From Haemophilus sp. (lineage in GTDB: Bacteria > Pseudomonadota > Gammaproteobacteria > Enterobacterales > Pasteurellaceae): a DNA stretch of 24,199 nucleotides. This document shows positions 8,237 to 16,196 of the stretch, piece by piece (position 1 is the stretch's first letter; each line of letters opens with the position of its first letter). The position numbers and the translations under genes were made by a program. The DNA is taken from NCBI GenBank assembly GCA_019423005.1, contig JAHZCF010000124.1, positions 1-24,199 of the forward strand, written 5' to 3'. The notes beneath the pieces are model-generated. The model made no database searches. It was not told the origin of the DNA and worked only from the letters and a program-made list of their open reading frames with translations.

Positions 8237-9418
8237 TTACTCATAACGTAATGCTTCCGCAGGCTCAGTTTTTGCCGCACGATAAGCTGGATAAATGGTT
8301 GATAATAAAGATAACAATAAAGAAAAGGCAATCACAATAATGACTTGCACAGGCTCAATGGATGTTGGCAAGAAAACACCGTTCGGATTGACCGCACTTA
8401 AAATTGCCCCAAGATTTAAGGTAATTAATACGCCCAGTACAGCACCAATCAATGTGCCCACTAGTCCAACCAATAAACCTTGATAAATAAAGATAGAACG
8501 TACTTGTGATTTAGTAACACCTTGTGTTTGCAAAATAGCGATTTCTCCTTGTTTATCCACCACCATTAAACTTAATGAGGTCACAATATTGGAAATCGCC
8601 ACAACGATAATTAAGCTAATCAACAAGCCCATCATATTTTTTTCCATACGAACCGCTTGGAAAAACTCCCCTTTTTGGACACGCCAATCGCTGATATGAC
8701 TCTCTTTAAAATAACTCGGCAATTCTGTGATTTGGAAAGGATCATCCAGAAATAAACGATAGCCTTGAGCCTCACCTGGTTGAATACGCATTAGGCGACC
8801 AATATCGGCTAAATTAGCAAAAACTTCATAGCCTGATGCTTCGCCATAATCATAGTAAAGCTCGCTCACCGTAAATAAACGCTGCACCGGCACACGACCA
8901 AATGGCGTATATTGGCTATTTTCAGTAATCATTAAGCGAACTTTATCGCCCACTGCTAAACCTAATTTTTGCGCCAGATTATCGCCAATAATTAGCTTGA
9001 ACTCACCTTGCGGTAAAAGTTGATTAAATTGGCTAGGATCGAAACCTTCCAGTAAAGGATCATCTGAAAAAGACTGAATACCAATTACTTGTCCTGCACT
9101 CACGCCTTTTGCTGTTTGAAACACAACATTTGTCGTATTAATAGGCACGGCTTTTTGCACAAAGTGCGGTGTATTTTCAAGCGGTTTTTCTGCCGAAATA
9201 GGCGTATCTTGGCTCACAATCGCATGCGGAATTGTCGAAAGCACCTGTTGTTTTTGATAGCCTTCTAATCCATTCATGACAGAAAGCACAATAATCAACG
9301 CCATTACACCTAATACGATGCCAAAGCTTGCCAAATTAGCAACAAGTCGCCCAAAACGATCAGCGCTTTTAGCGCGCCAATATCGCAGAGCGACGTATAA
9401 AGAAATAGGTAAATTCAT
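8237..9418 (-). CDS. lolC: Lipoprotein-releasing ABC transporter permease LolC
   Basis: The 393-residue permease has the same fold as LolE (one plus three transmembrane helices around a periplasmic domain). It is assigned LolC by RYWRAKSADRFGRLV near the start, the FQAVRMEKNMMGLLISLI stretch before helix 2 and the ending EPAEALRYE, which all resemble E. coli LolC. In the complex LolC binds the acceptor chaperone LolA through a periplasmic hook. Its ATG overlaps the stop of the upstream hydroxyacid dehydrogenase by one base (TAATG). Uptake cores occur at 8391-8399 and 9162-9170. Confidence 0.95.
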   Translation of the reverse strand: MNLPISLYVALRYWRAKSADRFGRLVANLASFGIVLGVMALIIVLSVMNGLEGYQKQQVLSTIPHAIVSQDTPISAEKPLENTPHFVQKAVPINTTNVVFQTAKGVSAGQVIGIQSFSDDPLLEGFDPSQFNQLLPQGEFKLIIGDNLAQKLGLAVGDKVRLMITENSQYTPFGRVPVQRLFTVSELYYDYGEASGYEVFANLADIGRLMRIQPGEAQGYRLFLDDPFQITELPSYFKESHISDWRVQKGEFFQAVRMEKNMMGLLISLIIVVAISNIVTSLSLMVVDKQGEIAILQTQGVTKSQVRSIFIYQGLLVGLVGTLIGAVLGVLITLNLGAILSAVNPNGVFLPTSIEPVQVIIVIAFSLLLSLLSTIYPAYRAAKTEPAEALRYE

Positions 9419-10359
9419 TATTTTTGATTTAATTGTTGAACGAAATCTTCGATATTTTGCGTCACTTTTTTCGTTAGCGTGGTTACCGCACTATCACTCG
9501 CCCAAGCAATATGAGGTGTGATAATTAAATTCGGCATCGTTTTCGCTAATTCAATCAGTGGATTGTTTTTCTCTGGTGGTTCTTTCACTAACACATCTAA
9601 TGCAGCACCACCTAATTGTCCCGATTTTAATGCATCACAAACTGCTTGCTCATCAATCAATGGACCACGACCAGTATTGATTAAATACGCACCTTTCTTA
9701 CAAAGTGACAAGGTTTCTTGATTGATTAAATTTTTAGTTGTTTCAGTCAATGCACAATGCAATGTCAGAATATCGGCTTGTTTTAGCACGTCTTCAAAAG
9801 GGGTGTAACCTTCACGGCACGTTGTGGCATTTCGATGTTCAGCATAAAGGACTTTCATGCCTAAAAGCTCAGCTAAAAGCCCTACTTCTGTACCTAAACA
9901 GCCTTTTCCAAACACACCTAACGTTGAACCTTTCACATCTGTAATGGGATAATCAAAGTAGCAGAACTGTTTACTCTCAGTCCATTTGCCGGTGATTTGA
10001 TCGCGTTGCCAGCCAGCCAAGCTATGTTTTAACGCAAAAATCATGCCCAACACATGCTCAGGTACGGTCGTGGCAGAATAACCTGCCACATTTTTAACCG
10101 TCACACCTAATTCTTTTGCTGCGTCTAAATCCACGTTATCGGTGCCTGTTGCGGTGAGAGCAATGAGTTTTAATTTCGGTAATTGTTGCAACACCTCGCG
10201 GCTTAAAATCACTTTATTGGTGATAATAATATCCGCGTCTTTTGCCCGCTCAATGGTTTGCTCTGCGGAAGTATATTCATACTCTACCCAGGTATGCGGA
10301 AAGCTTGGACGAGGAATATGTTTTGGAATTGAGGTGCTGTCTAAAAATACGATGTTCAT
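9418..10359 (-). CDS. hprA: D-2-hydroxyacid dehydrogenase (glycerate/hydroxypyruvate reductase-like)
   Basis: The 313-residue NAD(P)-dependent dehydrogenase has the D-isomer-specific family layout. The coenzyme motif G151-K-G153-C-L-G156 is followed by acidic/basic residues near 174-176. The catalytic set is Arg231 in INTGRGPLID, Glu260 and His283 in TPHIAWAS. It most resembles the HprA/glycerate dehydrogenase group (also annotated ddh). Substrate cannot be fixed from sequence, and 2-ketoacids such as hydroxypyruvate or glyoxylate are plausible. AGGAG precedes the ATG. It sits 67 nt downstream of kdsA and is translationally coupled to lolC, although no functional link with lipoprotein export is known. 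Confidence 0.85.
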   Translation of the reverse strand: MNIVFLDSTSIPKHIPRPSFPHTWVEYEYTSAEQTIERAKDADIIITNKVILSREVLQQLPKLKLIALTATGTDNVDLDAAKELGVTVKNVAGYSATTVPEHVLGMIFALKHSLAGWQRDQITGKWTESKQFCYFDYPITDVKGSTLGVFGKGCLGTEVGLLAELLGMKVLYAEHRNATTCREGYTPFEDVLKQADILTLHCALTETTKNLINQETLSLCKKGAYLINTGRGPLIDEQAVCDALKSGQLGGAALDVLVKEPPEKNNPLIELAKTMPNLIITPHIAWASDSAVTTLTKKVTQNIEDFVQQLNQK

Positions 10360-10380
10360 TGTTGTCTCCTTTTAATAGAA

Positions 10381-10425
10381 CAAAAGTGCGGTCAAAAACA
10401 ACGCTATTTTCAACCGCATTTCTCA
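10381..10425 (-). terminator. Weak terminator-like hairpin after kdsA
   Basis: On the minus strand TGCGGT (from the imperfect core AATGCGGTT) can pair with ACCGCA of the uptake core at 10384-10392 across a long AT-rich loop, followed by TTTTG. Only six contiguous pairs form and the loop is large. It may attenuate rather than end transcription into hprA. Confidence 0.35.
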
Positions 10426-10426
10426 A

Positions 10427-11281
10427 TTAGATAGACGTATCTAATTCAGGGAAAGATTTCACTAAATCATCAATGGCTTTCATCTGTGAGACAAAGCCTT
10501 CTAATGCCGAAAGTGGCAATGCAGAAGGGCCATCACATTTTGCCTGATTTGGATTTGGGTGCGCTTCTAAGAATAAGCCTGCAATGCCAATTGCTAAGCC
10601 GGAACGGGCTAATTCGGTCACTTGTTCACGACGACCACCTGAAGCGGCACCAAACGGATCACGGCATTGTAATGAATGGGTCACGTCAAAAATAACTGGG
10701 CTGCCTTTCGACACTTTTTTCATTACACCGAAACCTAACATATCCACCACTAAATTATCGTAACCAAAGTTTGAACCGCGATCACAAAGGATAATTTTAT
10801 CGTTACCACATTCTTCAAACTTATCGACAATATTACCCATTTGACCAGGGCTTAAGAATTGTGGTTTTTTCACATTAATCACTGCGCCCGTTTTTGCCAT
10901 CGCTTCGACTAAATCAGTTTGACGAGCTAAGAATGCCGGTAACTGAATCACATCCACCACATCAGCAACAGGCTGACATTGATAGATTTCGTGCACATCG
11001 GTAATCACTTTCACGCCAAAGGTTTCTTTTATCTCTTGGAAAATTTTTAAACCTTCTTCCATGCCTGGACCACGGTAAGAATGAATTGAAGAACGGTTAG
11101 CTTTATCGAAAGATGCCTTAAAAACATAAGGAACGCCCAACTTTTCAGTCACTTTTACGTAAGCTTCACAAACTTGCATTGCCATATCGCGACTTTCAAG
11201 CACGTTCATCCCGCCGAAAAGCACAAATGGCTTGTCATTTGCGACATCAATATTGCCAATTTTTACAATTTTATTTTGCAT
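10427..11281 (-). CDS. kdsA: 3-deoxy-8-phosphooctulonate (KDO-8-P) synthase
   Basis: The 284-residue enzyme condenses phosphoenolpyruvate with arabinose-5-phosphate to give KDO-8-P, the precursor of the LPS inner-core sugar. It is nearly colinear with E. coli KdsA. Visible signatures are FGGMNVLESRD, FKASFDKANRSS, the PEP-binding KKPQFLSPGQMGN, CDRGSNFGYDN and DVTHSLQCRDPFGAASGGRR. Asn26 stands where metal-dependent enzymes have Cys, so this is the metal-independent class. The usual HEPSQ loop reads HEIYQ here, a local divergence near the active-site surface. AAGGAA precedes the ATG, and it starts 12 nt after sirB1. Confidence 0.97.
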   Translation of the reverse strand: MQNKIVKIGNIDVANDKPFVLFGGMNVLESRDMAMQVCEAYVKVTEKLGVPYVFKASFDKANRSSIHSYRGPGMEEGLKIFQEIKETFGVKVITDVHEIYQCQPVADVVDVIQLPAFLARQTDLVEAMAKTGAVINVKKPQFLSPGQMGNIVDKFEECGNDKIILCDRGSNFGYDNLVVDMLGFGVMKKVSKGSPVIFDVTHSLQCRDPFGAASGGRREQVTELARSGLAIGIAGLFLEAHPNPNQAKCDGPSALPLSALEGFVSQMKAIDDLVKSFPELDTSI

Positions 11282-11293
11282 AATATTTCCTTT

Positions 11294-12097
11294 TTAATGG
11301 ATGGCATTGGCATCTTTCAATGCTTCGCCTTTCAGTTCTAAAAGTTGAGTTTTTAACAGAGAAGAAGTGGGATCATTCGGACATTGATCAACAAAATATT
11401 CCAAATCCTCAATGGCTGAAGGATAAGCGCCCATTTGCGCCAACACTAAGCCACGATCGCGAATATCATAAGGATCTTTTCTTCCTGCTAACAAGAATTG
11501 GATATAATTAAAGGCCAAATCGTTTTGTTCTTCACGAATTAAGGCATTCTTGGCGAGCTGACGGAAACGTGCGGTAAGCATCGGAATATCTGCTCGAGCT
11601 AAATCTTCCGGTTGAATTTGAGCCCCAAAACCAAAGGCACCTTCATAAAGCTTTTTCAATTCATCTACTGAAATATATTTTCCGCTCCAAGGATCAATAA
11701 ACGCCACTTCGCCATCAACTTCTGCACGCAAAATCAGTTGGGTCGGGAAATTCACGGGATAAATCGGCAATTTTAAACTTGCTGCCAAATAAAGGATTAA
11801 GGCGCCAAGGCTTACCGGCATACCTTCACGTTCTTCTAAAATATACGGAAGGTATAAATTGCGCGCATAGAAATAATTATCCGCATCGCAATGAAAGCCC
11901 CAATCACCGTAAAATAACTGCAAGAGTTGATGAATTTTAGCTTTATCATCCCATTCTTCAGGAATAGCTTGGCGAGCTTTGCGCACCAAGCTTCCAACCA
12001 GCCCTCTTATACGAGGCTCATCAAGTTGCTCTTTCTCACAAATGCTCAGATAAAAATGAGTCAGCTCAGCATATAAGGCTTTTTGATCGTATTTCAT
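11294..12097 (-). CDS. sirB1: SirB1/YchA family transglutaminase-like TPR protein
   Basis: The 267-residue protein belongs to the SirB1 (YchA) family: an N-terminal transglutaminase-like core (about 30-165) with the conserved REGMPVSLGALILYLA and LPIYPVNFPTQLILR segments, followed by tetratricopeptide-like helices (about 185-260). Biochemical role is unknown. The gene order prfA-prmC-sirB1-kdsA resembles E. coli prfA-prmC-sirB2-sirB1-kdsA, here without sirB2. A TTG four codons further upstream (12109) could be read as a start. The ATG at 12097 is preferred because it overlaps the prmC stop by one base (TAATG) and has GGAAG at the right distance. Confidence 0.9.
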   Translation of the reverse strand: MKYDQKALYAELTHFYLSICEKEQLDEPRIRGLVGSLVRKARQAIPEEWDDKAKIHQLLQLFYGDWGFHCDADNYFYARNLYLPYILEEREGMPVSLGALILYLAASLKLPIYPVNFPTQLILRAEVDGEVAFIDPWSGKYISVDELKKLYEGAFGFGAQIQPEDLARADIPMLTARFRQLAKNALIREEQNDLAFNYIQFLLAGRKDPYDIRDRGLVLAQMGAYPSAIEDLEYFVDQCPNDPTSSLLKTQLLELKGEALKDANAIH

Positions 12098-12975
12098 TAC
12101 CGCTTCCAATATCCCAATGTTACGCGCTCATTGTCGCCATAATCCCGTATGGTTGCAACCCCTTGCCAATGATTTTGCCAGAAAATTGACCGCACTTCTT
12201 CACCCTGTTTCCAGCCGTGCTCTAACAATAAATAGCCGTTATCTTTTAAATGTCCTGGTGCATACTCAATAAGATGACGTAAATCAGCTAAACCGTTTTC
12301 GCCCGCCACCAACGCCGAACGAGGCTCGAAACGCACATCACCTTGGAAAAGATGCTCATCGGCTTCATCGATATAAGGTGGATTACTGACGATAATATCA
12401 AACTGCCCTTCAACATTTTCGAACCAACGACTCTGTAAAAATTGTACCTTGAGCTGATTTTTTTCTGCATTGGATTGCGCTAATTTGACGACTTCTGGCA
12501 TTAAATCAACACCAATAACATCCAATTGAATATGTTTTTTTTGACAAATTAGAGAAAGTTCAGAAGCCAACGCTAACGCAATGGCGCCAGTGCCGGTTCC
12601 GAGATCGAGAATACGAAAGTGCGGTGGATTTTCTTCCAGTTTTTCTAACGCAATTTGCAATGCTTTTTCTACGAGAATTTCAGTATCTGGACGAGGAATT
12701 AATGTTCCTTCAGACACATTTAAAGGCAAGGACCAGAATTCTTTTTCACCGAGGATATAAGCGATAGGTTCGCCTTTTAAACGACGATCTAAAAGTGCGG
12801 TCAATTTTAACCGCACTTTTTCATCAATTTCAGTTTCATCGAAAGCTAAAATTTGCGTTCTTGATTTGCCTGTTGCGTGTTGCAATAGCACTAACGCATC
12901 CACTTTGCCATTCTCTGTTGGATTTACCTGATTTAAGGCTTGCGCAGCATCGGCAAGCCATTGTTGATAGGTCAT
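12097..12975 (-). CDS. prmC: Peptide chain release factor glutamine methyltransferase
   Basis: The 292-residue SAM-dependent methylase (HemK/PrmC) N5-methylates the glutamine of the GGQ motif in RF1 and RF2, raising termination efficiency. The SAM loop LDLGTGTGAIALA is at 124-136 and the catalytic NPPY at 198-201; the RPDTE substrate motif is at 95-99. It directly follows its substrate gene prfA with a 1-nt overlap. It is slightly longer than E. coli PrmC (277). Four uptake cores fall inside it; two of them (12793-12801 and 12810-12818) form an inverted pair within the N-terminal helical domain, reading as codons for VRLKLTALL. Confidence 0.96.
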   Translation of the reverse strand: MTYQQWLADAAQALNQVNPTENGKVDALVLLQHATGKSRTQILAFDETEIDEKVRLKLTALLDRRLKGEPIAYILGEKEFWSLPLNVSEGTLIPRPDTEILVEKALQIALEKLEENPPHFRILDLGTGTGAIALALASELSLICQKKHIQLDVIGVDLMPEVVKLAQSNAEKNQLKVQFLQSRWFENVEGQFDIIVSNPPYIDEADEHLFQGDVRFEPRSALVAGENGLADLRHLIEYAPGHLKDNGYLLLEHGWKQGEEVRSIFWQNHWQGVATIRDYGDNERVTLGYWKR

Positions 12976-14057
12976 TAATTATTCTCAGATAACGCTGCTA
13001 ATTGATCTGCTTGATATTCAGTAATAATCGGTTGAATAAGCTCGTCAATTTTGCCGTTCATCACTTCATCTAAGCGATAGAGCGTTAAGTTGATACGGTG
13101 ATCGGTTACGCGACCTTGTGGGTAGTTATAAGTACGAATTTTATCTGAACGATCGCCTGAACCTAATAAGTTACGGCGGGTATCCGCTTGCTCTGCCGCT
13201 TGACGTTCTTGCTCTGCTTGAACAATACGTGAAGCCAATACAGACATCGCTTTCGCTTTGTTTTTGTGTTGTGAACGCTCATCCTGACATTCCACCACAA
13301 TACCCGTTGGAATGTGGGTAATACGTACCGCAGAGTCTGTTGTATTAACGTGCTGACCACCCGCACCAGATGAACGGTAGGTATCAATACGTAAATCTGC
13401 TGGATTGATTTCCGGCATTTCAGATTCAGGTAATTCTGGCATAACCGCAACAGTACAAGCAGAGGTATGAATACGACCTTGACTTTCTGTTTTCGGTACA
13501 CGTTGTACACGGTGACCGCCTGATTCAAATTTTAATTGACCATACACGCCATCACCGCTTACTTTGACGATCACTTCTTTATAACCGCCCTGCTCGCTTT
13601 CATTTGCGCTGAGCATTTCAACACGCCAGCGTTTACTTTCAGCATAACGGCTATACATACGGAATAAATCGCCGGCAAAGATACCCGCTTCATCCCCACC
13701 TGTACCCGCACGAATTTCTAAATAGCAGTTATATTCATCATTTGGATCTTTCGGTAATAAAAGAATTTGAAGTTGTTGCTCGACTTCTTCAATTTCGGCT
13801 TTGGATTCTTCAATTTCCATTTCTGCCATTTCTTTCATTTCAGGATCATCTAACATCAATTCTGCATCAGCAATGTTAGAATTAAGCTGATTCCAACGAT
13901 TAAAACATTTCACCACATCTTCAAGTTGTGAATATTCTTTAGAATACGCGCGGAATTTATCCTGATCCGAAATCACCGATGCATCGCCTAGCAATGCCTC
14001 TAATTCTTCATAACATTCTTTTAAACTTTCAAGTTTTGCAATAATAGAATCTTTCAT
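12975..14057 (-). CDS. prfA: Peptide chain release factor 1
   Basis: The 360-residue class I release factor recognises UAA and UAG stops and triggers peptidyl-tRNA hydrolysis on the ribosome. The catalytic GGQ is at 233-235 within SGAGGQHVNTTDSAV. The stop-codon tripeptide, PAT in E. coli (188-190), reads PKT here in RVPKTESQGRIHTS; Pro and Thr are kept and only the variable middle residue differs. The helical domain 1 (1-100) and C-terminal NLTLYRLDEVM segment are complete. It is the first gene of the minus-strand operon and its stop overlaps the prmC start. Confidence 0.97.
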   Translation of the reverse strand: MKDSIIAKLESLKECYEELEALLGDASVISDQDKFRAYSKEYSQLEDVVKCFNRWNQLNSNIADAELMLDDPEMKEMAEMEIEESKAEIEEVEQQLQILLLPKDPNDEYNCYLEIRAGTGGDEAGIFAGDLFRMYSRYAESKRWRVEMLSANESEQGGYKEVIVKVSGDGVYGQLKFESGGHRVQRVPKTESQGRIHTSACTVAVMPELPESEMPEINPADLRIDTYRSSGAGGQHVNTTDSAVRITHIPTGIVVECQDERSQHKNKAKAMSVLASRIVQAEQERQAAEQADTRRNLLGSGDRSDKIRTYNYPQGRVTDHRINLTLYRLDEVMNGKIDELIQPIITEYQADQLAALSENN

Positions 14058-14083
14058 ATTTTTATAAAGTTAAAGCCAAAAAT

Positions 14084-14109
14084 AAAATCGGCCTATTTTA
14101 GCCGATTTT
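14084..14109 (-). terminator. Terminator of epmC
   Basis: Inverted arms AAAATCGGC (14084-14092) and GCCGATTTT (14101-14109) with an 8-nt loop, followed on the minus strand by TATTTTTGG. It lies between epmC and prfA and separates the two transcription units. Confidence 0.75.
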
Positions 14110-14154
14110 GAGGAAAATTGACAGACGCAAAATCTGCCTAAAAATGACCGCGCT

Positions 14155-14691
14155 TTAGATTCGAGTAACATCAAACTTCGCTAAATCAATTCGGTCTTCC
14201 GTACCATAAAATTGAGCCAACGCATGACGCAAGGTTTCGGCACGTTTTGGTAAGCCTTTTTCTGCATAGGTTTTCACTTGCTCATACACCGCTTGCTTAA
14301 ATGGTTGCGTATCCCCTGGATTACCATTCAAATTATCGGCACTGGCAAAATAACGAAAACCTGCCGCTGTGGCTAAAATCCATTCTAACGCTTGAGGCTT
14401 CACTTCCACCTTTTCAAAATCACGCTGACGTTCTTCAGAACGACCATCCGGCTCATACCAATAGCCAAAATCTTCTAATTTACGGCGCTCTTTCCCCGCC
14501 ACCAACCAATGGGCAATTTCATGTAATGCACTGCTGTAAAAGCCTCTCGCAAAGTAAATGGCGTTATAAGGCACCTCATCATTTGCAGGAATGTAAATCG
14601 GCTCATCCCCACCTTTAACCAATCGCGTATTATATTCTTCTTCAAAACATTGATTAAAAATCGCAATGATATCCTCAAGTTTGTGTTCCAT
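14155..14691 (-). CDS. epmC: Elongation factor P hydroxylase
   Basis: The 178-residue protein matches EpmC (YfcM), which hydroxylates the beta-lysylated lysine of EF-P as the last step of that modification. It carries the metal-binding H57-E-I-A-H61 within SSALHEIAHWLVAGKERR and the conserved FGYWYEPDGRSEERQRDFE. GGAG lies 8 nt before the ATG. In E. coli epmC is beside mnmC and fabB, whereas here it has moved about 10 kb away. The modifying partners epmA and epmB are not in the window. Single gene with its own terminator. Confidence 0.93.
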   Translation of the reverse strand: MEHKLEDIIAIFNQCFEEEYNTRLVKGGDEPIYIPANDEVPYNAIYFARGFYSSALHEIAHWLVAGKERRKLEDFGYWYEPDGRSEERQRDFEKVEVKPQALEWILATAAGFRYFASADNLNGNPGDTQPFKQAVYEQVKTYAEKGLPKRAETLRHALAQFYGTEDRIDLAKFDVTRI

Positions 14692-14875
14692 GCTTTCTCC
14701 AAATATTTTTATAAATAACGCCTCTTAAAAGGTTTGAGAATTATCTCATTTTTAATGTTTTTCACAAAATTTCAGTTAAATAAAAAACCCTCTAAATGAT
14801 CGTTTCAAACGTTTTTTTAAATGATAAAGTGCGGTCACATCTTTATGTGTTTTTAAACCTATCTTTAAGCCCCAT

Positions 14876-15739
14876 CTATTTAATATCCCCCTTGGGCGCA
14901 TGCCCGAAATACCGTTTGTATTCACGGCTGAATTGGCTAGGTGACTCGTAGCCGACTTGGTAAGCGGTTTCAGTAATGCCTTGCTCTTCTTGTGCAATTA
15001 GTCGTCTGGCTTCCATCAGACGTAAGGATTTTTGATATTGCAGCGGTGAAAGGCTGGTTATCTTCTTAAAATGACTATGAAATCCAGATAATGACATACC
15101 ACTTAGATTTGCCAAGGTTTCCACGGTGATGGTTTCACTAAAATGTTGTTGCAGATAATGGGTGGCTTGGGCGATTTTTTTGGTGTGCGATCCATTGCTT
15201 ACCATGGCTTTAAATTTGCCACCTTGCTCGCCTGTAAGGAGTCGATAATAAATTTCTTGTTGGATAAGCGGTGCAAGAAACTCAATATCTTTTAGATTTT
15301 CGTGCAAGAGCAATAGACGTTCAACAGCATTTTTGAGAGATTCATCCAAATGCCATTGTGCAAAACCTTCGTCGCCCTGTTGAACATCATCTGCAAGGTT
15401 TGGATTTGCTAATAAAATCTTGCTAACGCTTTCAATATCAATTTTCATCGACATCACTAAAAACGGCTTTTTCGGCTCGGCATATTTAATTTCGCCGCGC
15501 ATCGGCACATTTACAGGGCAGAACATAAAGTGTTGATTGTCAAAACGGTAGCATTGTTCGCCTAGTTGTATTTCACGTTCCCCACTTAACACGATGCAAA
15601 TGCTCGGTTCTTGAATAATACCCTCGTAGCAAAACGGCTGATCGGCATGGCGAATCACCAAGCCTTTAATTGGAGATGAATAGGTTTCGTTATATGGAAT
15701 AACTTTTAATAAGCGTTCTATCGTTTCAGTTGAGAACAT
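14876..15739 (-). CDS. AraC-family transcriptional regulator with AraC_N domain
   Basis: The 287-residue regulator has an N-terminal cupin-like AraC_N domain (about 20-170, with GIIQEPSICIVLSGEREIQLG) and two helix-turn-helix motifs at the C-terminus (about 185-285, VETLANLSGMSLSGFHSHFKK and ITETAYQVGYESPSQFSREY). An in-frame GTG at 15784 would add 15 residues, but the ATG at 15739 gives the usual family start; neither has a strong ribosome site, so the start is uncertain. Regulators of this kind usually control the divergent neighbour, often an oxidoreductase or stress gene. Here that neighbour is only a truncated ohr, so the original target seems lost. An uptake core lies 40 nt past its stop (14827-14835). 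Confidence 0.88.
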   Translation of the reverse strand: MFSTETIERLLKVIPYNETYSSPIKGLVIRHADQPFCYEGIIQEPSICIVLSGEREIQLGEQCYRFDNQHFMFCPVNVPMRGEIKYAEPKKPFLVMSMKIDIESVSKILLANPNLADDVQQGDEGFAQWHLDESLKNAVERLLLLHENLKDIEFLAPLIQQEIYYRLLTGEQGGKFKAMVSNGSHTKKIAQATHYLQQHFSETITVETLANLSGMSLSGFHSHFKKITSLSPLQYQKSLRLMEARRLIAQEEQGITETAYQVGYESPSQFSREYKRYFGHAPKGDIK

Positions 15740-15795
15740 AGTTTTGTAGGAATAGGCAAGTAATTTGGATAAATCATATAACACTTCATATTGCC

Positions 15796-15811
15796 GTTCA
15801 ATATAATGAAC
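15796..15811. promoter_or_regulatory. Candidate operator palindrome over a -10 box, araC/ohr intergenic region
   Basis: GTTCA-N6-TGAAC is a perfect inverted repeat that overlaps a TATAAT (15802-15807) reading toward the ohr fragment. A second, wider pair, TGCCGTT (15792-15798) and AACGGCA (15830-15836), surrounds it. The position fits binding by the divergent AraC regulator, though AraC-family sites are usually direct repeats. Confidence 0.3.
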
Positions 15812-15869
15812 TCACTTTCAACGGCAGTACGCCAAAACATTTAACCAATATTGAATTGAGGACAATATC

Positions 15870-15962
15870 ATGAAAATTTTCTACAAAACATCAGCAACAG
15901 CAACCGGCGGACGTGATGGTCGTACCCAAGTGGACGATGGTTCAATCGGCTTTGATTTGGTT
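15870..15962 (+). pseudogene. ohr: Organic hydroperoxide resistance protein, 5' fragment
   Basis: About 30 codons encode a typical Ohr N-terminus (KTSATATGGRDGRTQVDDG, normally followed by the beta sheet of an OsmC fold). GAGGA precedes the ATG. The frame is then joined to unrelated sequence near 15958 and runs on as a chimera to 16088. Ohr reduces organic hydroperoxides through two cysteines that lie much further along, so this piece cannot be active. The donor (Haemophilus or Neisseria) cannot be decided from 30 residues. Confidence 0.65.
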
Positions 15963-16076
15963 TCATTTCAAAATGACGGCACCGGAGCTGATGAAAAACA
16001 CCAACGCGCCGAGTATGGCAAGCACCGCCGCACCGACGAAAAACGGCCGCATGGGATGGGTGAAAAACTTATTCAT
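15963..16076 (-). pseudogene. nnrS: NnrS family protein, 5' fragment (Neisseria-like)
   Basis: On the minus strand an ATG at 16076 opens MNKFFTHPMRPFFVGAAVLA, followed by a hydrophobic helix and then SSGAVILK and a stop created at the junction (37 residues). This matches the start of NnrS, a heme- and copper-binding membrane protein of about 400 residues found in denitrifying bacteria including Neisseria. All later helices are missing. The junction with the ohr fragment on the other strand lies at its 3' end. It is hidden in an ORF shadow because the truncated frame is so short. Confidence 0.6.
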
Positions 16077-16196
16077 GGTTTGGCTTAATTCTGCATGAAG
16101 ATGCTTTCGGATATGGATTTATTGGGCGGACAGGGTTGTATCTTGTATTGAAGAAGCAAGCCGAAGGTTTGTCAGATACTCACATGCCCGTATCAT

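Noticed and set aside
13163..13528. 121-codon minus-strand ORF inside prfA
   Set aside because: Out-of-frame overlap with the well-conserved RF1 frame on the same strand.
14301..14618. 105-codon plus-strand ORF
   Set aside because: Antisense to epmC, no ribosome site, no recognisable domain.
14790..14835. Possible araC terminator around CGTTTCAAACG
   Set aside because: The palindrome leaves a one-base loop and cannot form a normal hairpin; the T tract beside it is probably coincidental.
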